DNA of 18,700 nt from Oscillospiraceae bacterium (lineage in GTDB: Bacteria > Bacillota > Clostridia > Oscillospirales > Oscillospiraceae): contig JAISAA010000177.1 of the NCBI GenBank assembly GCA_031266955.1, forward strand, positions 1-18,700, in the 5' to 3' direction. Below the pieces are notes generated by a model. The model made no database searches. It was not told the origin of the DNA and was given only the letters and a program-made list of their open reading frames with translations. Numbering within the stretch: the stretch's first letter is position 1; each line of letters starts with the position of its first letter. This document shows, one piece after another, positions 7,869 to 14,868 of the stretch. Both the position numbers and the translations under genes were made by a program.

Positions 7869-8711
7869 ATGAAAGCGTTTCTGACGAGAAAGAATATTGC
7901 GATCGTTTTGGCCGCCGTCGTCATCGCCGCCGTCGCGGCTGTGTCCTCCGGCACCGGCGGAGGCGGCGGGTTTCTCACCGATTGGGCCGCCGCCGCGGCG
8001 CGGCCCTTGCGCGCCGCGGCCGCCGCCGTCGCGCGGACGTTTGAGACGATTTATGGGTATATGTACGAATACGAAAAGGTCGTCGCGGAGAACGACTCGC
8101 TTAAAAAGCAAATAGCGGACTTTCGCCAGGATTACCGCGAATATACGGAAGCCTCAGAGGAAAACGCGCGCCTGCGCGCTCTGCTGAATTTTTCGGCGCG
8201 GCACAGCGACTATGAGTTCGACACCGCGACGATCATCGCGTGGAGCGCGTCGAACTGGTCGTCCTCCTTCACGCTCGGCAAGGGAAGCGGGAATTCCGCC
8301 GTCGCCGTCGGAGACGCCGTTATTACGGAGACCGGCGTGCTCATAGGCCGCGTTACGGAGGTGCGCGCCACGGAATCCACCGCAGTTTCGGTCGTAGACA
8401 CGACGTTTTCGGCAAGCGTGCTTATCGGCGAGGAAGGCGCGGACGGACAGGTTTCAGGCGATTTCACGCTGATGCGGGAAGGGCGGCTTATGCTCGGGCT
8501 GCTGGAGGACGGCGCGGCGGCGCTGGCCGGGGACACGGTCGTCACAAGCGGGCTCGGCGGAGTTTTCCCCGAGGGGCTTGTAATAGGAAGCGTCGAGGCG
8601 GTGACGAAAAGCCCCTCGGGGATCGGTATATCCGGCGTTATCAGGCCGGAGGCGGAGCTTCGGCGCGCAACTTACGTTTTCATCGTGACGCAGTTTGACG
8701 CGAACGCTTAG
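7869..8711 (+). CDS. mreC: Rod shape-determining protein MreC
   Basis: This 280-residue protein is a bitopic membrane scaffold that links the MreB/MreD elongasome to peptidoglycan synthases outside the membrane. It shows a short cytoplasmic start, one membrane helix at residues 10-25, an Ala/Gly-rich linker, a coiled coil at about 65-106 (YEYEKVVAENDSLKKQ through ENARLRALLNF) and the beta-rich MreC domain from about 110 on, with GDAVITETGVLIGRVTEV and GLGGVFPEGLVIGSVEAV as typical blocks. ATG 7869 is preferred over the in-frame ATG at 7857, which lies on top of the Shine-Dalgarno sequence; the spacing of about 12 bases is long. The upstream 18-base inverted repeat covers this site. mreD follows after 17 bases. 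mreB is not in the window, so it is either far upstream or elsewhere in the genome. Confidence 0.93.
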   Translation: MKAFLTRKNIAIVLAAVVIAAVAAVSSGTGGGGGFLTDWAAAAARPLRAAAAAVARTFETIYGYMYEYEKVVAENDSLKKQIADFRQDYREYTEASEENARLRALLNFSARHSDYEFDTATIIAWSASNWSSSFTLGKGSGNSAVAVGDAVITETGVLIGRVTEVRATESTAVSVVDTTFSASVLIGEEGADGQVSGDFTLMREGRLMLGLLEDGAAALAGDTVVTSGLGGVFPEGLVIGSVEAVTKSPSGIGISGVIRPEAELRRATYVFIVTQFDANA

Positions 8712-8728
8712 AAGGGAGGGCTTTCGTT

Positions 8729-9253
8729 ATGACGCGATTTGATAAGATAACAGGGCTTCCGAAAAGGCGCGGCGTCGCGTCCCTGCTTTACCGCGCACTT
8801 TTTATCGTCGCCGTTTTTATATTGCAGGCGTTTGTGCTGCCGTTTGTCACGGCGCTGCCGTCCGTTCCGCTGATACTGCCACTCGCCGCCGTCGAGACGG
8901 CGATGTTTGAGGGAGGCTTTCGCGGCGCGGCGGCGGGGCTTTTCGCGGGGGCGCTGTGCGACGTGGCTATGGACAGGCCGATAGCGCGGTTCGCCGTGCT
9001 GCTCACACTTATTTGCCTCGTCGTCGGGGTCTTATCGGAGCTCGTCGTGGCGCGCGGCTTCGCGCCGTATTTTTTGATATGTACCGGGACGCTCGTCGTC
9101 TGCGCCGTCGCGCAAATGTTTACGCTGCTGTTTTTCGACGGCGTGGCCCCGCGCGTGCTTTTTGCCGAGGCGCTTATCCAAACCGCCGTGTCCCTGCCGT
9201 TCGCGGTTCCGATATATCTGGCGTTGGCCCGGACTCCCGGGCGGGAGCGATAG
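8729..9253 (+). CDS. mreD: Rod shape-determining protein MreD
   Basis: The 174-residue product is almost entirely hydrophobic, with five or six predicted membrane helices (for example FIVAVFILQAFVLPFVTAL, FAVLLTLICLVVGVLSELVV and YFLICTGTLVVCAVAQMFTLLFF). Size, topology and the FEGGFRGAAAGLFAGALCDVAM block, which corresponds to the usual G..GF..GLL.D motif, fit MreD, an integral component of the elongation machinery that works with MreC and PBP2. GAAGGGAGGG at 8711-8720 gives a strong ribosome binding site 8 bases before the ATG. It is positioned between mreC and the PBP2 gene, the standard order. MreD sequences vary a lot, so position supports the call as much as sequence does. Confidence 0.88.
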   Translation: MTRFDKITGLPKRRGVASLLYRALFIVAVFILQAFVLPFVTALPSVPLILPLAAVETAMFEGGFRGAAAGLFAGALCDVAMDRPIARFAVLLTLICLVVGVLSELVVARGFAPYFLICTGTLVVCAVAQMFTLLFFDGVAPRVLFAEALIQTAVSLPFAVPIYLALARTPGRER

Positions 9254-9377
9254 ATCGTGCGTGCAGGGCCGGGAATTTGAACTGAGCAGACGCGGGCGCG
9301 GACGGGGTTTGCGGACTCACGATTCAAACAAAAACTGTTTTATTAAATCCGTTTTGCCGAAAGGGGCAGCAAAGTAA
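9254..9377 (+). other. 124-base gap between mreD and PBP2 with a possible degenerate repeat copy
   Basis: The gap holds an ATTTGAACTG box (9274-9283), the 13-mer CGCGGGCGCGGAC (9291-9303) and CGGACTCACG (9312-9321). The same three strings, the first with one change, occur in the same order around the repeat upstream of the ligase (11412-11511), which suggests a shortened third copy. AAGGGG at 9361-9366 is the probable ribosome binding site for the next gene. I see no convincing promoter or terminator. Confidence 0.4.
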
Positions 9378-11402
9378 ATGAACAAACTATTCAGGCCGTG
9401 GCGACTGGCTGTTTTCGCGGTGTTCTTTCTCGGGACGCTGTCAGTCTACTCCGTCGTGCTTTATAAGATGCAGATATACGACCCGGCGCGGGAGCTTCCG
9501 GCGGATGCCGCCCCCCCTCCGACGACGACGCGCGTCGAGACGATACGCGCCGCGCGCGGCGATATTATGGACCGCAACGGCGAAACGCTCGTAACGAGCC
9601 GCGTGACCTACGACATCGTCCTCACCCGCACCGCGATGCGCGCCGCGGGGAACATAAACGATACGATACGCGAGCTGCTGCGCCTGAAATCGGACGCCGG
9701 CGTCGCGCACGCCGACACATTCCCGATAACGCCGGGCGCGCCGTATGAATACCGGTACGATATGACGGCGGCGCAGCGCGCGCGGCTGAACGGCTACTTA
9801 GAATTCCACGACCTCGACGCGGGCATTTCAGCGGCGGACCTCATAGTGTGGCTGAAAAAGCATTACGACATCCCGTACACAGTCGGCGTCGCGGAGGCGC
9901 GGCTTATAATCGGCGTGCGGTTTGAACTGGAGACGCGCGCGATCACCGAGCTGCGCGTTTTCTCGCAATACGTCTTTGCGGAGGATATACCGCGCGAGCT
10001 CGCCTCGCGCATATCGGAGCGCGCCTTCCCCGGCGTTTCGGTCGTAACGGGCAGCCGGAGGGAATTCGTCTCAAGCTCCGCTGCGCACCTGCTCGGCTAC
10101 ACGGGGAAGATGGACGCGGCGGATTTCGAGAAGTACGAAGAGCTCGGGTACCCGATGGACGCCGTGATCGGAAAGTCCGGCGCGGAGGCCGCATTTGAAG
10201 CTTATCTCCACGGCACGGACGGCGCCAAAACAATACGCACCGCCGCCGACGGCACGGTCATCTCAGAGGAAATAACGGCGCAGCCCGTCCCCGGCGCAAA
10301 TGTCAACCTCACGATCGACTACAAATTACAGCTCGCGGCGGAGCGCGCGCTCGCGGATAAAATCCAGCTTATCAACTTGGAGCGGGAAGAAAAAGAGCGC
10401 GTGACGGGCGGCGCCGTAGCCGTGACGCAGGTGAAAACGGGCGAGGTCCTCGCCCTCGCGTCTTACCCGTCCTTCGACGCCGTGACAAGGCTCGGCGACG
10501 AATTTAACCGCGCCACGCAAGGCCGCTACAACCCCGGCTCTACAATAAAAATGGCCACGGCTCTCGCCGGGATGCGCGCCGGCGTCATTTCGCGCTACAC
10601 AAAAATAGAGGACAAGGGAATATACACAGAGCATTCAAGCTTCCAGCCCCGCTGCTGGCTTTACACCCAGTCCTTTGGCGGGGCGACGCACGGCTACCTC
10701 GACGTCGTCGAAGCGCTGACCGTGTCGTGCAACTATTTCTTCTATGTTGTAGGCAACGACGCGCGACCGACGGCGATGGCCGCCGCCGCGCACGACTTTG
10801 GCCTCGGCGACCCGACGGGGATCGAGATCAAGGAGGACACGGGCCTCGCCGCCACGCCCGAATACGTGCGCGAGGTCTTGAACGATCTTTGGTACGACGG
10901 CACAACGCTGCTCGCCGCGATAGGCCAGGGGCACAGCGTTTACACGCCGCTCCAGCTGGCAAATTACGCCGCGACGATAGCGGGCGGCGGCGTTCTCCGC
11001 GACGTAACGCTCCTGCGCTCCGTGAAGACCTATGACTATTCGGGCGCGCTTTATGAGCACACGCCGCACACGCGTTCAACTGTCCCGGAGGGGGATTTGG
11101 TCGAGATATTAAAAGAGGGCATGAGGAGCGCCGTAACGTCCGGCACGGCTTACAGCGCTTTTGGCAATTACCCCGTCCCCGTCGCCGCAAAAACCGGTAC
11201 CGTGCAAGTCGGCGACGCCATCAATAACGGCGTGTTCGTCTGCTACGCCCCCGCGAATGACCCCGAGATCGCCATCTCCGTCGTCGTGGAAAAGGGCAGC
11301 TCGGGCGCTGAGATAATGGAGATCGCGCGCGTGGTGATGGATGAGTATTTTAATAATACAAGCGGGTACGCCGTCGTCGGAGACGGAGAGCTGCTTCCTT
11401 GA
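9378..11402 (+). CDS. mrdA: Class B penicillin-binding protein 2 (peptidoglycan transpeptidase)
   Basis: The 674-residue protein cross-links peptidoglycan during lateral wall growth. One membrane anchor lies at about residues 9-29. The pedestal domain starts with the conserved RAARGDIMDRNGETL (about 58-72). The transpeptidase domain has all three active-site motifs: STIK at 388-391 with catalytic Ser388 and Lys391, SCN at 450-452 and KTG at 605-607. There is no transglycosylase domain, which fits class B. Following mreC and mreD it is most likely the elongasome PBP2 rather than the septal FtsI. The ribosome binding site AAGGGG lies 11 bases before the ATG. In many Clostridia minC/minD follow; here an AMP-ligase takes that place. 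Class B is certain; the PBP2 subtype rests mainly on context, so the symbol is provisional. Confidence 0.92.
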   Translation: MNKLFRPWRLAVFAVFFLGTLSVYSVVLYKMQIYDPARELPADAAPPPTTTRVETIRAARGDIMDRNGETLVTSRVTYDIVLTRTAMRAAGNINDTIRELLRLKSDAGVAHADTFPITPGAPYEYRYDMTAAQRARLNGYLEFHDLDAGISAADLIVWLKKHYDIPYTVGVAEARLIIGVRFELETRAITELRVFSQYVFAEDIPRELASRISERAFPGVSVVTGSRREFVSSSAAHLLGYTGKMDAADFEKYEELGYPMDAVIGKSGAEAAFEAYLHGTDGAKTIRTAADGTVISEEITAQPVPGANVNLTIDYKLQLAAERALADKIQLINLEREEKERVTGGAVAVTQVKTGEVLALASYPSFDAVTRLGDEFNRATQGRYNPGSTIKMATALAGMRAGVISRYTKIEDKGIYTEHSSFQPRCWLYTQSFGGATHGYLDVVEALTVSCNYFFYVVGNDARPTAMAAAAHDFGLGDPTGIEIKEDTGLAATPEYVREVLNDLWYDGTTLLAAIGQGHSVYTPLQLANYAATIAGGGVLRDVTLLRSVKTYDYSGALYEHTPHTRSTVPEGDLVEILKEGMRSAVTSGTAYSAFGNYPVPVAAKTGTVQVGDAINNGVFVCYAPANDPEIAISVVVEKGSSGAEIMEIARVVMDEYFNNTSGYAVVGDGELLP

Positions 11403-11410
11403 TACGAGGG

Positions 11411-11473
11411 GATTTCAACTGCGCGGGCGCGGACTTTTCGTCCGCTGGCGCGGGGAACGCGCCTGAGGGCGCG
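11411..11473 (+). repeat. 63-base GC-rich palindromic repeat, copy A
   Basis: This unit matches the reverse complement of 12622-12684 at 59 of 63 positions by direct comparison. It contains two hairpins, GCGGAC/GTCCGC (loop TTTTC) and GGCGCG/CGCGCC (loop GGGAA). It lies between the PBP2 stop and the likely ligase start. A reading frame runs through it from a TTG at 11399 into the ligase, but its residues (DFNCAGADFSSAGAGNAPEGA) resemble no ligase N-terminus, so I treat it as non-coding. Confidence 0.85.
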
Positions 11474-11497
11474 ACGGGGGGTGTTGATTCGTTGCAT

Positions 11498-13273
11498 ATG
11501 TCGGACTCACGGGGGACTATGGCTGGGAGGGTGTTCGATTCGGCCATGAAATATGGCTCTCTTGCCGCCTATGAGTATCTTGGATTTCGCCGGAGCTTCT
11601 CCGGCTTTGAGCGCGACGTGCGCGAATGCGCCGCCGCGCTGACCGCGCTCGGCATAGGTGAGGGCGACCGCGTCACGGTCAGCTTGCCGAACCTCCCGCA
11701 GGCGCTTGTGCTGTTTTACGCGCTGAATTTGATCGGCGCGGCGGCTTGTATGACGCATCCGTTGTCCTCCGGGGAGGAAATGGCGTTTTATCTGGAGTCG
11801 GCGAAGCCGCGGGCATTTTTCACGATGTATCAGTTTTACGATAAATTCAAGCCCGCGCTTGACAGGCTGAACGTCCCGAACGTCGTCCTGACAGGCGCGG
11901 GGGACGCCTTGCCGCGCCTACTCTCCGCCGCGATGAGCTTGCGGGACAAAAAACCGCGCGGGGCCGGCGCGCCCATACGCTGGAACGATTTTATCAAACG
12001 CGGGATCGCTCCGGGGAGCGCCCCCGCCGCGAACGCGGCGTACCCCGTGCGCGCACGCACGTTAAATCAAACGTCCGCGCGCGACTCTGTCTCGGCCATT
12101 TTGTACAGCGGCGGTACAAGCGGGAGGACTAAAGGGATTCTACTCACAAACGGGAGCTTCAACGCGCTGGCCGATATGACCGCCGAGGCGAGCGGATGTA
12201 TCGCGCCGGGCAAGCGTATGCTTGCCGTTATGCCCGTGTTCCACGGCTTCGGGCTTGGAATTTGCGTGCATACGGCGCTCGCTTGCGGCGTAACGTGTCT
12301 GCTCGTGCCGCGCTTCACTGTGAAAACTTATTTGAAGCTCCTGAAAACCCGCCGCCCGAATTATATAGCCGGCGTGCCGACGCTGTTCGAGGCCCTGCTG
12401 CGTTTGCCCAATACCGAGAAGCTTGATTTATCCTGCCTCGACGGTATTTTCTCCGGCGGGGACAGTATGCCGGAGAGCCTGAAAGCCCGGGTAGATGATT
12501 TTTTGAGCGTGCGAGGCTCTCCGGCGCGCGTACGGGAGGGATACGGACTTACAGAGTGCGTCACGGCCTGTTGTCTTACGCCTGACGGCGGCGCGGAACG
12601 CGCACCTTCACGTATAGCCCCCGCGCCCGCAGGCGCGTTCCCCGCGCCAGCGGACGTAAAGTCCGCGCCCGCGCAGTTTCAATCACCACGCGCGGGCGCG
12701 GGCTGCATCGGTGTTCCTTTGCCCGGTGTTCTGATGAAGATAACCGAGCCGGGGACAGACCGGGAGCTTGATACTGATGAAGTAGGGGAGATATGCGTAT
12801 CCGGCGCCACTGTAATGTTAGGGTATGACGGCGATGAGGCGGAGACGGGCTCCGCCTTGCGCCCGCACGGGGACGGGCGGGTTTGGCTGCATACCGGGGA
12901 CTTGGGCGCGCGGGGCGCGGACGGGATGTTTTATTTCAGGGGGAGGATCAAGCGGCTTATCATTTCGTCGGGGTACAGCGTTTATCCTTATCACGTGGAG
13001 AGCGTGCTGGGCGCTTGCGAGCTGGTGAAGCGCTGCTGTGTCGTCGGGGTGGCGGATGAATACAAGATGCAAAAGATCAGGGCTTACGTTGTGCTGGAAG
13101 AAAACGCGCCGGCGGAGGGGGATGCCGTGGAGATTTTACGGAATTATTGCCGCAAAGCGCTGGCGCCCTATAACAGGCCGCGGGAATATGTTGTGAGACA
13201 AGAGCTGCCTGTTACGGCGCTGGGGAAGGTGGCTTACAGAGAACTGGAGCGCGAGGCGGCTCTCGGGAAATAA
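11498..13273 (+). CDS. AMP-forming acyl-CoA synthetase-like ligase with an in-frame repeat insertion
   Basis: The 591-residue protein belongs to the ANL adenylating superfamily and probably activates a carboxylic acid, perhaps a fatty acid, to an acyl-adenylate and then a CoA thioester. Visible motifs are the phosphate loop LYSGGTSGRTKG (202-213), GYGLTE (348-353), WLHTGDLG, the hinge region GRIKRLIISSGYSVYP and the C-terminal catalytic lysine in LPVTALGKVAYREL (Lys577). Between CLTPDG and CIGVPLPG there is a stretch of roughly 35-40 Ala/Pro-rich residues (about 365-402) where relatives I recall have about five; most of it is encoded by the palindromic repeat at 12622-12684. Start choice is uncertain: ATG 11498 or ATG 11519, the latter with GGGGG close by and a better fit to relatives. 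The substrate is unknown. Its place after the PBP2 gene may be accidental. Confidence 0.85.
   Translation: MSDSRGTMAGRVFDSAMKYGSLAAYEYLGFRRSFSGFERDVRECAAALTALGIGEGDRVTVSLPNLPQALVLFYALNLIGAAACMTHPLSSGEEMAFYLESAKPRAFFTMYQFYDKFKPALDRLNVPNVVLTGAGDALPRLLSAAMSLRDKKPRGAGAPIRWNDFIKRGIAPGSAPAANAAYPVRARTLNQTSARDSVSAILYSGGTSGRTKGILLTNGSFNALADMTAEASGCIAPGKRMLAVMPVFHGFGLGICVHTALACGVTCLLVPRFTVKTYLKLLKTRRPNYIAGVPTLFEALLRLPNTEKLDLSCLDGIFSGGDSMPESLKARVDDFLSVRGSPARVREGYGLTECVTACCLTPDGGAERAPSRIAPAPAGAFPAPADVKSAPAQFQSPRAGAGCIGVPLPGVLMKITEPGTDRELDTDEVGEICVSGATVMLGYDGDEAETGSALRPHGDGRVWLHTGDLGARGADGMFYFRGRIKRLIISSGYSVYPYHVESVLGACELVKRCCVVGVADEYKMQKIRAYVVLEENAPAEGDAVEILRNYCRKALAPYNRPREYVVRQELPVTALGKVAYRELEREAALGK
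12008..12040. repeat. Tandem GC-rich palindromes inside the ligase gene
   Basis: GCTCC/GGAGC (12008-12012 and 12015-12019) is followed by CGCCGCG/CGCGGCG (12025-12031 and 12034-12040). They encode an Ala/Pro-rich stretch (GIAPGSAPAANAAYP) between the WNDFI block and the phosphate loop, about 13 residues longer than I recall in relatives. It may be another small palindromic insertion or just high-GC linker sequence. Confidence 0.45.
12622..12684 (-). repeat. 63-base GC-rich palindromic repeat, copy B, inside the ligase reading frame
   Basis: In reverse complement it differs from copy A at four of 63 positions. In the ligase frame it encodes Ala/Pro-rich residues (GAFPAPADVKSAPAQFQSP). It lies between two conserved ligase motifs without causing a frameshift or stop, so the gene still reads through to its C-terminal catalytic lysine. 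Confidence 0.85.
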
Positions 13274-13363
13274 GAGCAAAAACGCCGCATTGTTGCCGTT
13301 ATAAAGGAGTGGAACGCCGGCGGGCACGGGATAACGCGCCGTAGGCGCGACAGATTACCGTCC

Positions 13364-13442
13364 GTAGGGGCAGGTTTCAAACCTGCCCTGCCCCCTGTTG
13401 ATTCGTGTTTGCGAACCGGGCGCGTTTGAAACGCGCCCCTAC
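13364..13442. repeat. 79-base REP-doublet-like unit bounded by GTAGGGGC and GCCCCTAC
   Basis: The unit begins GTAGGGGC and ends GCCCCTAC. Each end forms its own hairpin: GGGCAGGT with ACCTGCCC on the left, GGGCGCGTTT with AAACGCGCCC on the right. Two inverted hairpin modules joined by a 29-base spacer are the architecture of REP doublets (REPINs). No transposase of the matching type is in the window. Confidence 0.65.
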
Positions 13443-13770
13443 AGGACGAGACGCGGTGAACCGTGTAGGGGCGACCGTCCCGCGCCCTTCGGGCGCTGAT
13501 AATTATGGCGCGCCATATGCGCGACCGCCCACCGTTCAAAATTCCCCTTCGGTGGAGGGGTGGCGCGAAGCGGCGGGGTGGTTATTCCCTCTCGCACAGC
13601 AGGGCGGCAGCAAAACGCACCGATTCGCGTGTTGACAACAGAGCGCTACCGCACCACGCTCTCCAAAACAGCCCGCAAATGACAGCGGCGCGCCCATCTA
13701 CTGCTAACAGCCCCCGTAAGCCCCCGCGATTCAGAGGTTTCCAAAGGATACCTCCTTTGGCGGTTCTTTC

Positions 13771-13798
13771 CCCCATTTCTTTCCGCAAAGAAATGGGG
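13771..13798. repeat. Perfect 12-bp hairpin with 4-base loop
   Basis: CCCCATTTCTTT (13771-13782) and AAAGAAATGGGG (13787-13798) are exact complements around CCGC. The adjacent CCAAAGGA/TCCTTTGG hairpin (13741-13760, loop TACC) is also perfect. Neither is followed by a T-run on either strand, so they look like parts of a mobile repeat rather than terminators. Confidence 0.7.
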
Positions 13799-13914
13799 CG
13801 CCGCGCCGCGCAGGCTCAAAAGATGTAATAACGGGAGTGGGCGGGCGAACACAGTTCGCCCCTACATGGGGAACCACCCCGCCCCGCAGGGGAATGGGAC
13901 GCCCGCCGCGCAGG

Positions 13915-13961
13915 CAAAAAAAGTGCAATAAATCAGTGCGCAACGTGCACGGGGCGCACTG
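13915..13961 (-). terminator. Weak candidate terminator downstream of rsgA
   Basis: Read on the minus strand, CAGTGCGC and GCGCACTG (13954-13961 and 13934-13941) form a perfect 8-bp stem nine bases after the rsgA stop. A/T-rich sequence follows, with seven T's (13916-13922) about 11 bases beyond the stem. The T-run is too far for a textbook terminator. Confidence 0.35.
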
Positions 13962-13969
13962 CAAAAAAC

Positions 13970-14863
13970 TCACTTATACCGCCGGGCGCAGGCGTCCAAT
14001 GCCTCGGCGTACAGCCGCGCGTAGCTGCGGTGACGCGACGCGGCGAGCTCACCGAGCTCGACCGCGCGGAGCACTGCGCACCCCGGTTCCTTGGTGTGCG
14101 AGCAGTCGCGGAAGCGGCACTTGCCGAGATATGGGGCAAAGTCTCTAAACGCCGGCGCGAGGTCTTCGGGCGCTTTAAGCGCCGCGCCGTCGGCGTCAAA
14201 CGAGGAAAAGCCCGGCGTGTCCGTTATAAGCGCACCGTCCACGGAGTGCAGACTGACATATCTCGTCGTGTGCCGTCCGCGGCCGAGCTTTTCGGACACC
14301 TCACCGGTTTCTATATCAAGCCCCAGCGCGTTTAGTATGCTCGATTTTCCGACGCCGGAATTTCCCGTCAGCGCGCTTGTCAGGCCGCGCAGCGCACGCA
14401 GCAGCTCGGGCGTGCCCTCGCCCGTGCCGGCGCTGACGCGGAAAACGCGAAAGCCCGCGCCGGCGTAGACGCCGTGCAGCGAGTCGGCTGAGTCCAAATC
14501 GCATTTATTCAGACATATTATCGGTTCCGCGCCGGCCAGCTCCGCCACCGCCGCCATACGGTCGATCAAAAACGGATCGGTCACGGGCGGCGCCGCCGAC
14601 GCGACTATTACCATCACGTCGATATTCGCCACGGGCGGCCTTGAAAATTCGTTTTTGCGCGGAAGTATCTCCGTCACGGTGCCCTTGCCGTCGCCGTGCG
14701 GTTCGAGCTTCACTTTATCACCGACGAGCGGCGAAACGTCCTCCCGCCGGAATTTTCCGCGCGCCCTGCACTCGAGCACGCCGCCGTCTGTCTCGACGTA
14801 GTAAAACCCGGCGAGCGCTTTTATTATGACGCCGGCGGACGTTTTTGTCGGGCCGTCAGCCAC
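13970..14863 (-). CDS. rsgA: Ribosome small subunit-dependent GTPase RsgA
   Basis: RsgA is a circularly permuted GTPase that checks late maturation of the 30S subunit. The 297-residue protein has an N-terminal OB-fold (about 8-70, starting GVIIKALAGFYYVE), then the GTPase motifs in permuted order: G4 NKCD (119-122), G1 GNSGVGKSS (167-175) and G3 DTPG (215-218). A C-terminal zinc site follows with Cys249, Cys254, His256 and Cys262 (CRFRDCSH.....C). The start is GTG at 14861-14863, five bases after the kinase stop; no Shine-Dalgarno sequence is evident, so translation is probably coupled to the kinase gene. It is the last gene of the rlmN-prpC-pknB-rsgA block. Genes that often follow, rpe and a thiamine pyrophosphokinase, are absent; repeats take their place. 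Confidence 0.95.
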   Translation of the reverse strand: MADGPTKTSAGVIIKALAGFYYVETDGGVLECRARGKFRREDVSPLVGDKVKLEPHGDGKGTVTEILPRKNEFSRPPVANIDVMVIVASAAPPVTDPFLIDRMAAVAELAGAEPIICLNKCDLDSADSLHGVYAGAGFRVFRVSAGTGEGTPELLRALRGLTSALTGNSGVGKSSILNALGLDIETGEVSEKLGRGRHTTRYVSLHSVDGALITDTPGFSSFDADGAALKAPEDLAPAFRDFAPYLGKCRFRDCSHTKEPGCAVLRAVELGELAASRHRSYARLYAEALDACARRYK

Positions 14864-14868
14864 GCGCG

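Larger units (their letters stand above)
13274..13969. repeat. 696-base convergent intergenic region made of palindromes and repeat units
   Basis: No reading frame here looks like a protein; the open frames are by-products of repeats. Four GTAGGGGC boxes are seen: forward at 13364 and 13465, reverse at 13435-13442 and 13858-13865. Hairpins include GGGCAGGT/ACCTGCCC (13368-13388), GGGCGCGTTT/AAACGCGCCC (13418-13438), GCGCCC/GGGCGC (13482-13496), CCAAAGGA/TCCTTTGG (13741-13760), a perfect 12-bp stem (13771-13798) and GGGCGAAC/GTTCGCCC (13843-13861). A direct repeat of about 41 bases links 13790-13831 to 13891-13931. The layout suggests several small non-autonomous elements of REP or MITE type that accumulated between two convergent operons. 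Confidence 0.75.

Noticed and set aside
11399..11497. A TTG start giving the ligase 33 extra N-terminal residues
   Set aside because: The added residues are encoded by the palindromic repeat and overlap the PBP2 stop; relatives begin near the later ATGs.
13298..13345. TTATAAAGGAGTGG considered as a ribosome binding site for a small gene after the ligase
   Set aside because: No credible ORF follows it; the frame from the nearby GTG stops after about 11 codons.
13405..13852. Several open frames of 65-110 codons on both strands of the convergent intergenic region
   Set aside because: They are built from palindromes and repeat boxes, lack ribosome binding sites and resemble no protein family.
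13364..13865. Repeated GTAGGGGC boxes considered as a CRISPR array
   Set aside because: Spacing is irregular, orientation alternates, the boxes are 8 bases and no cas gene is nearby.
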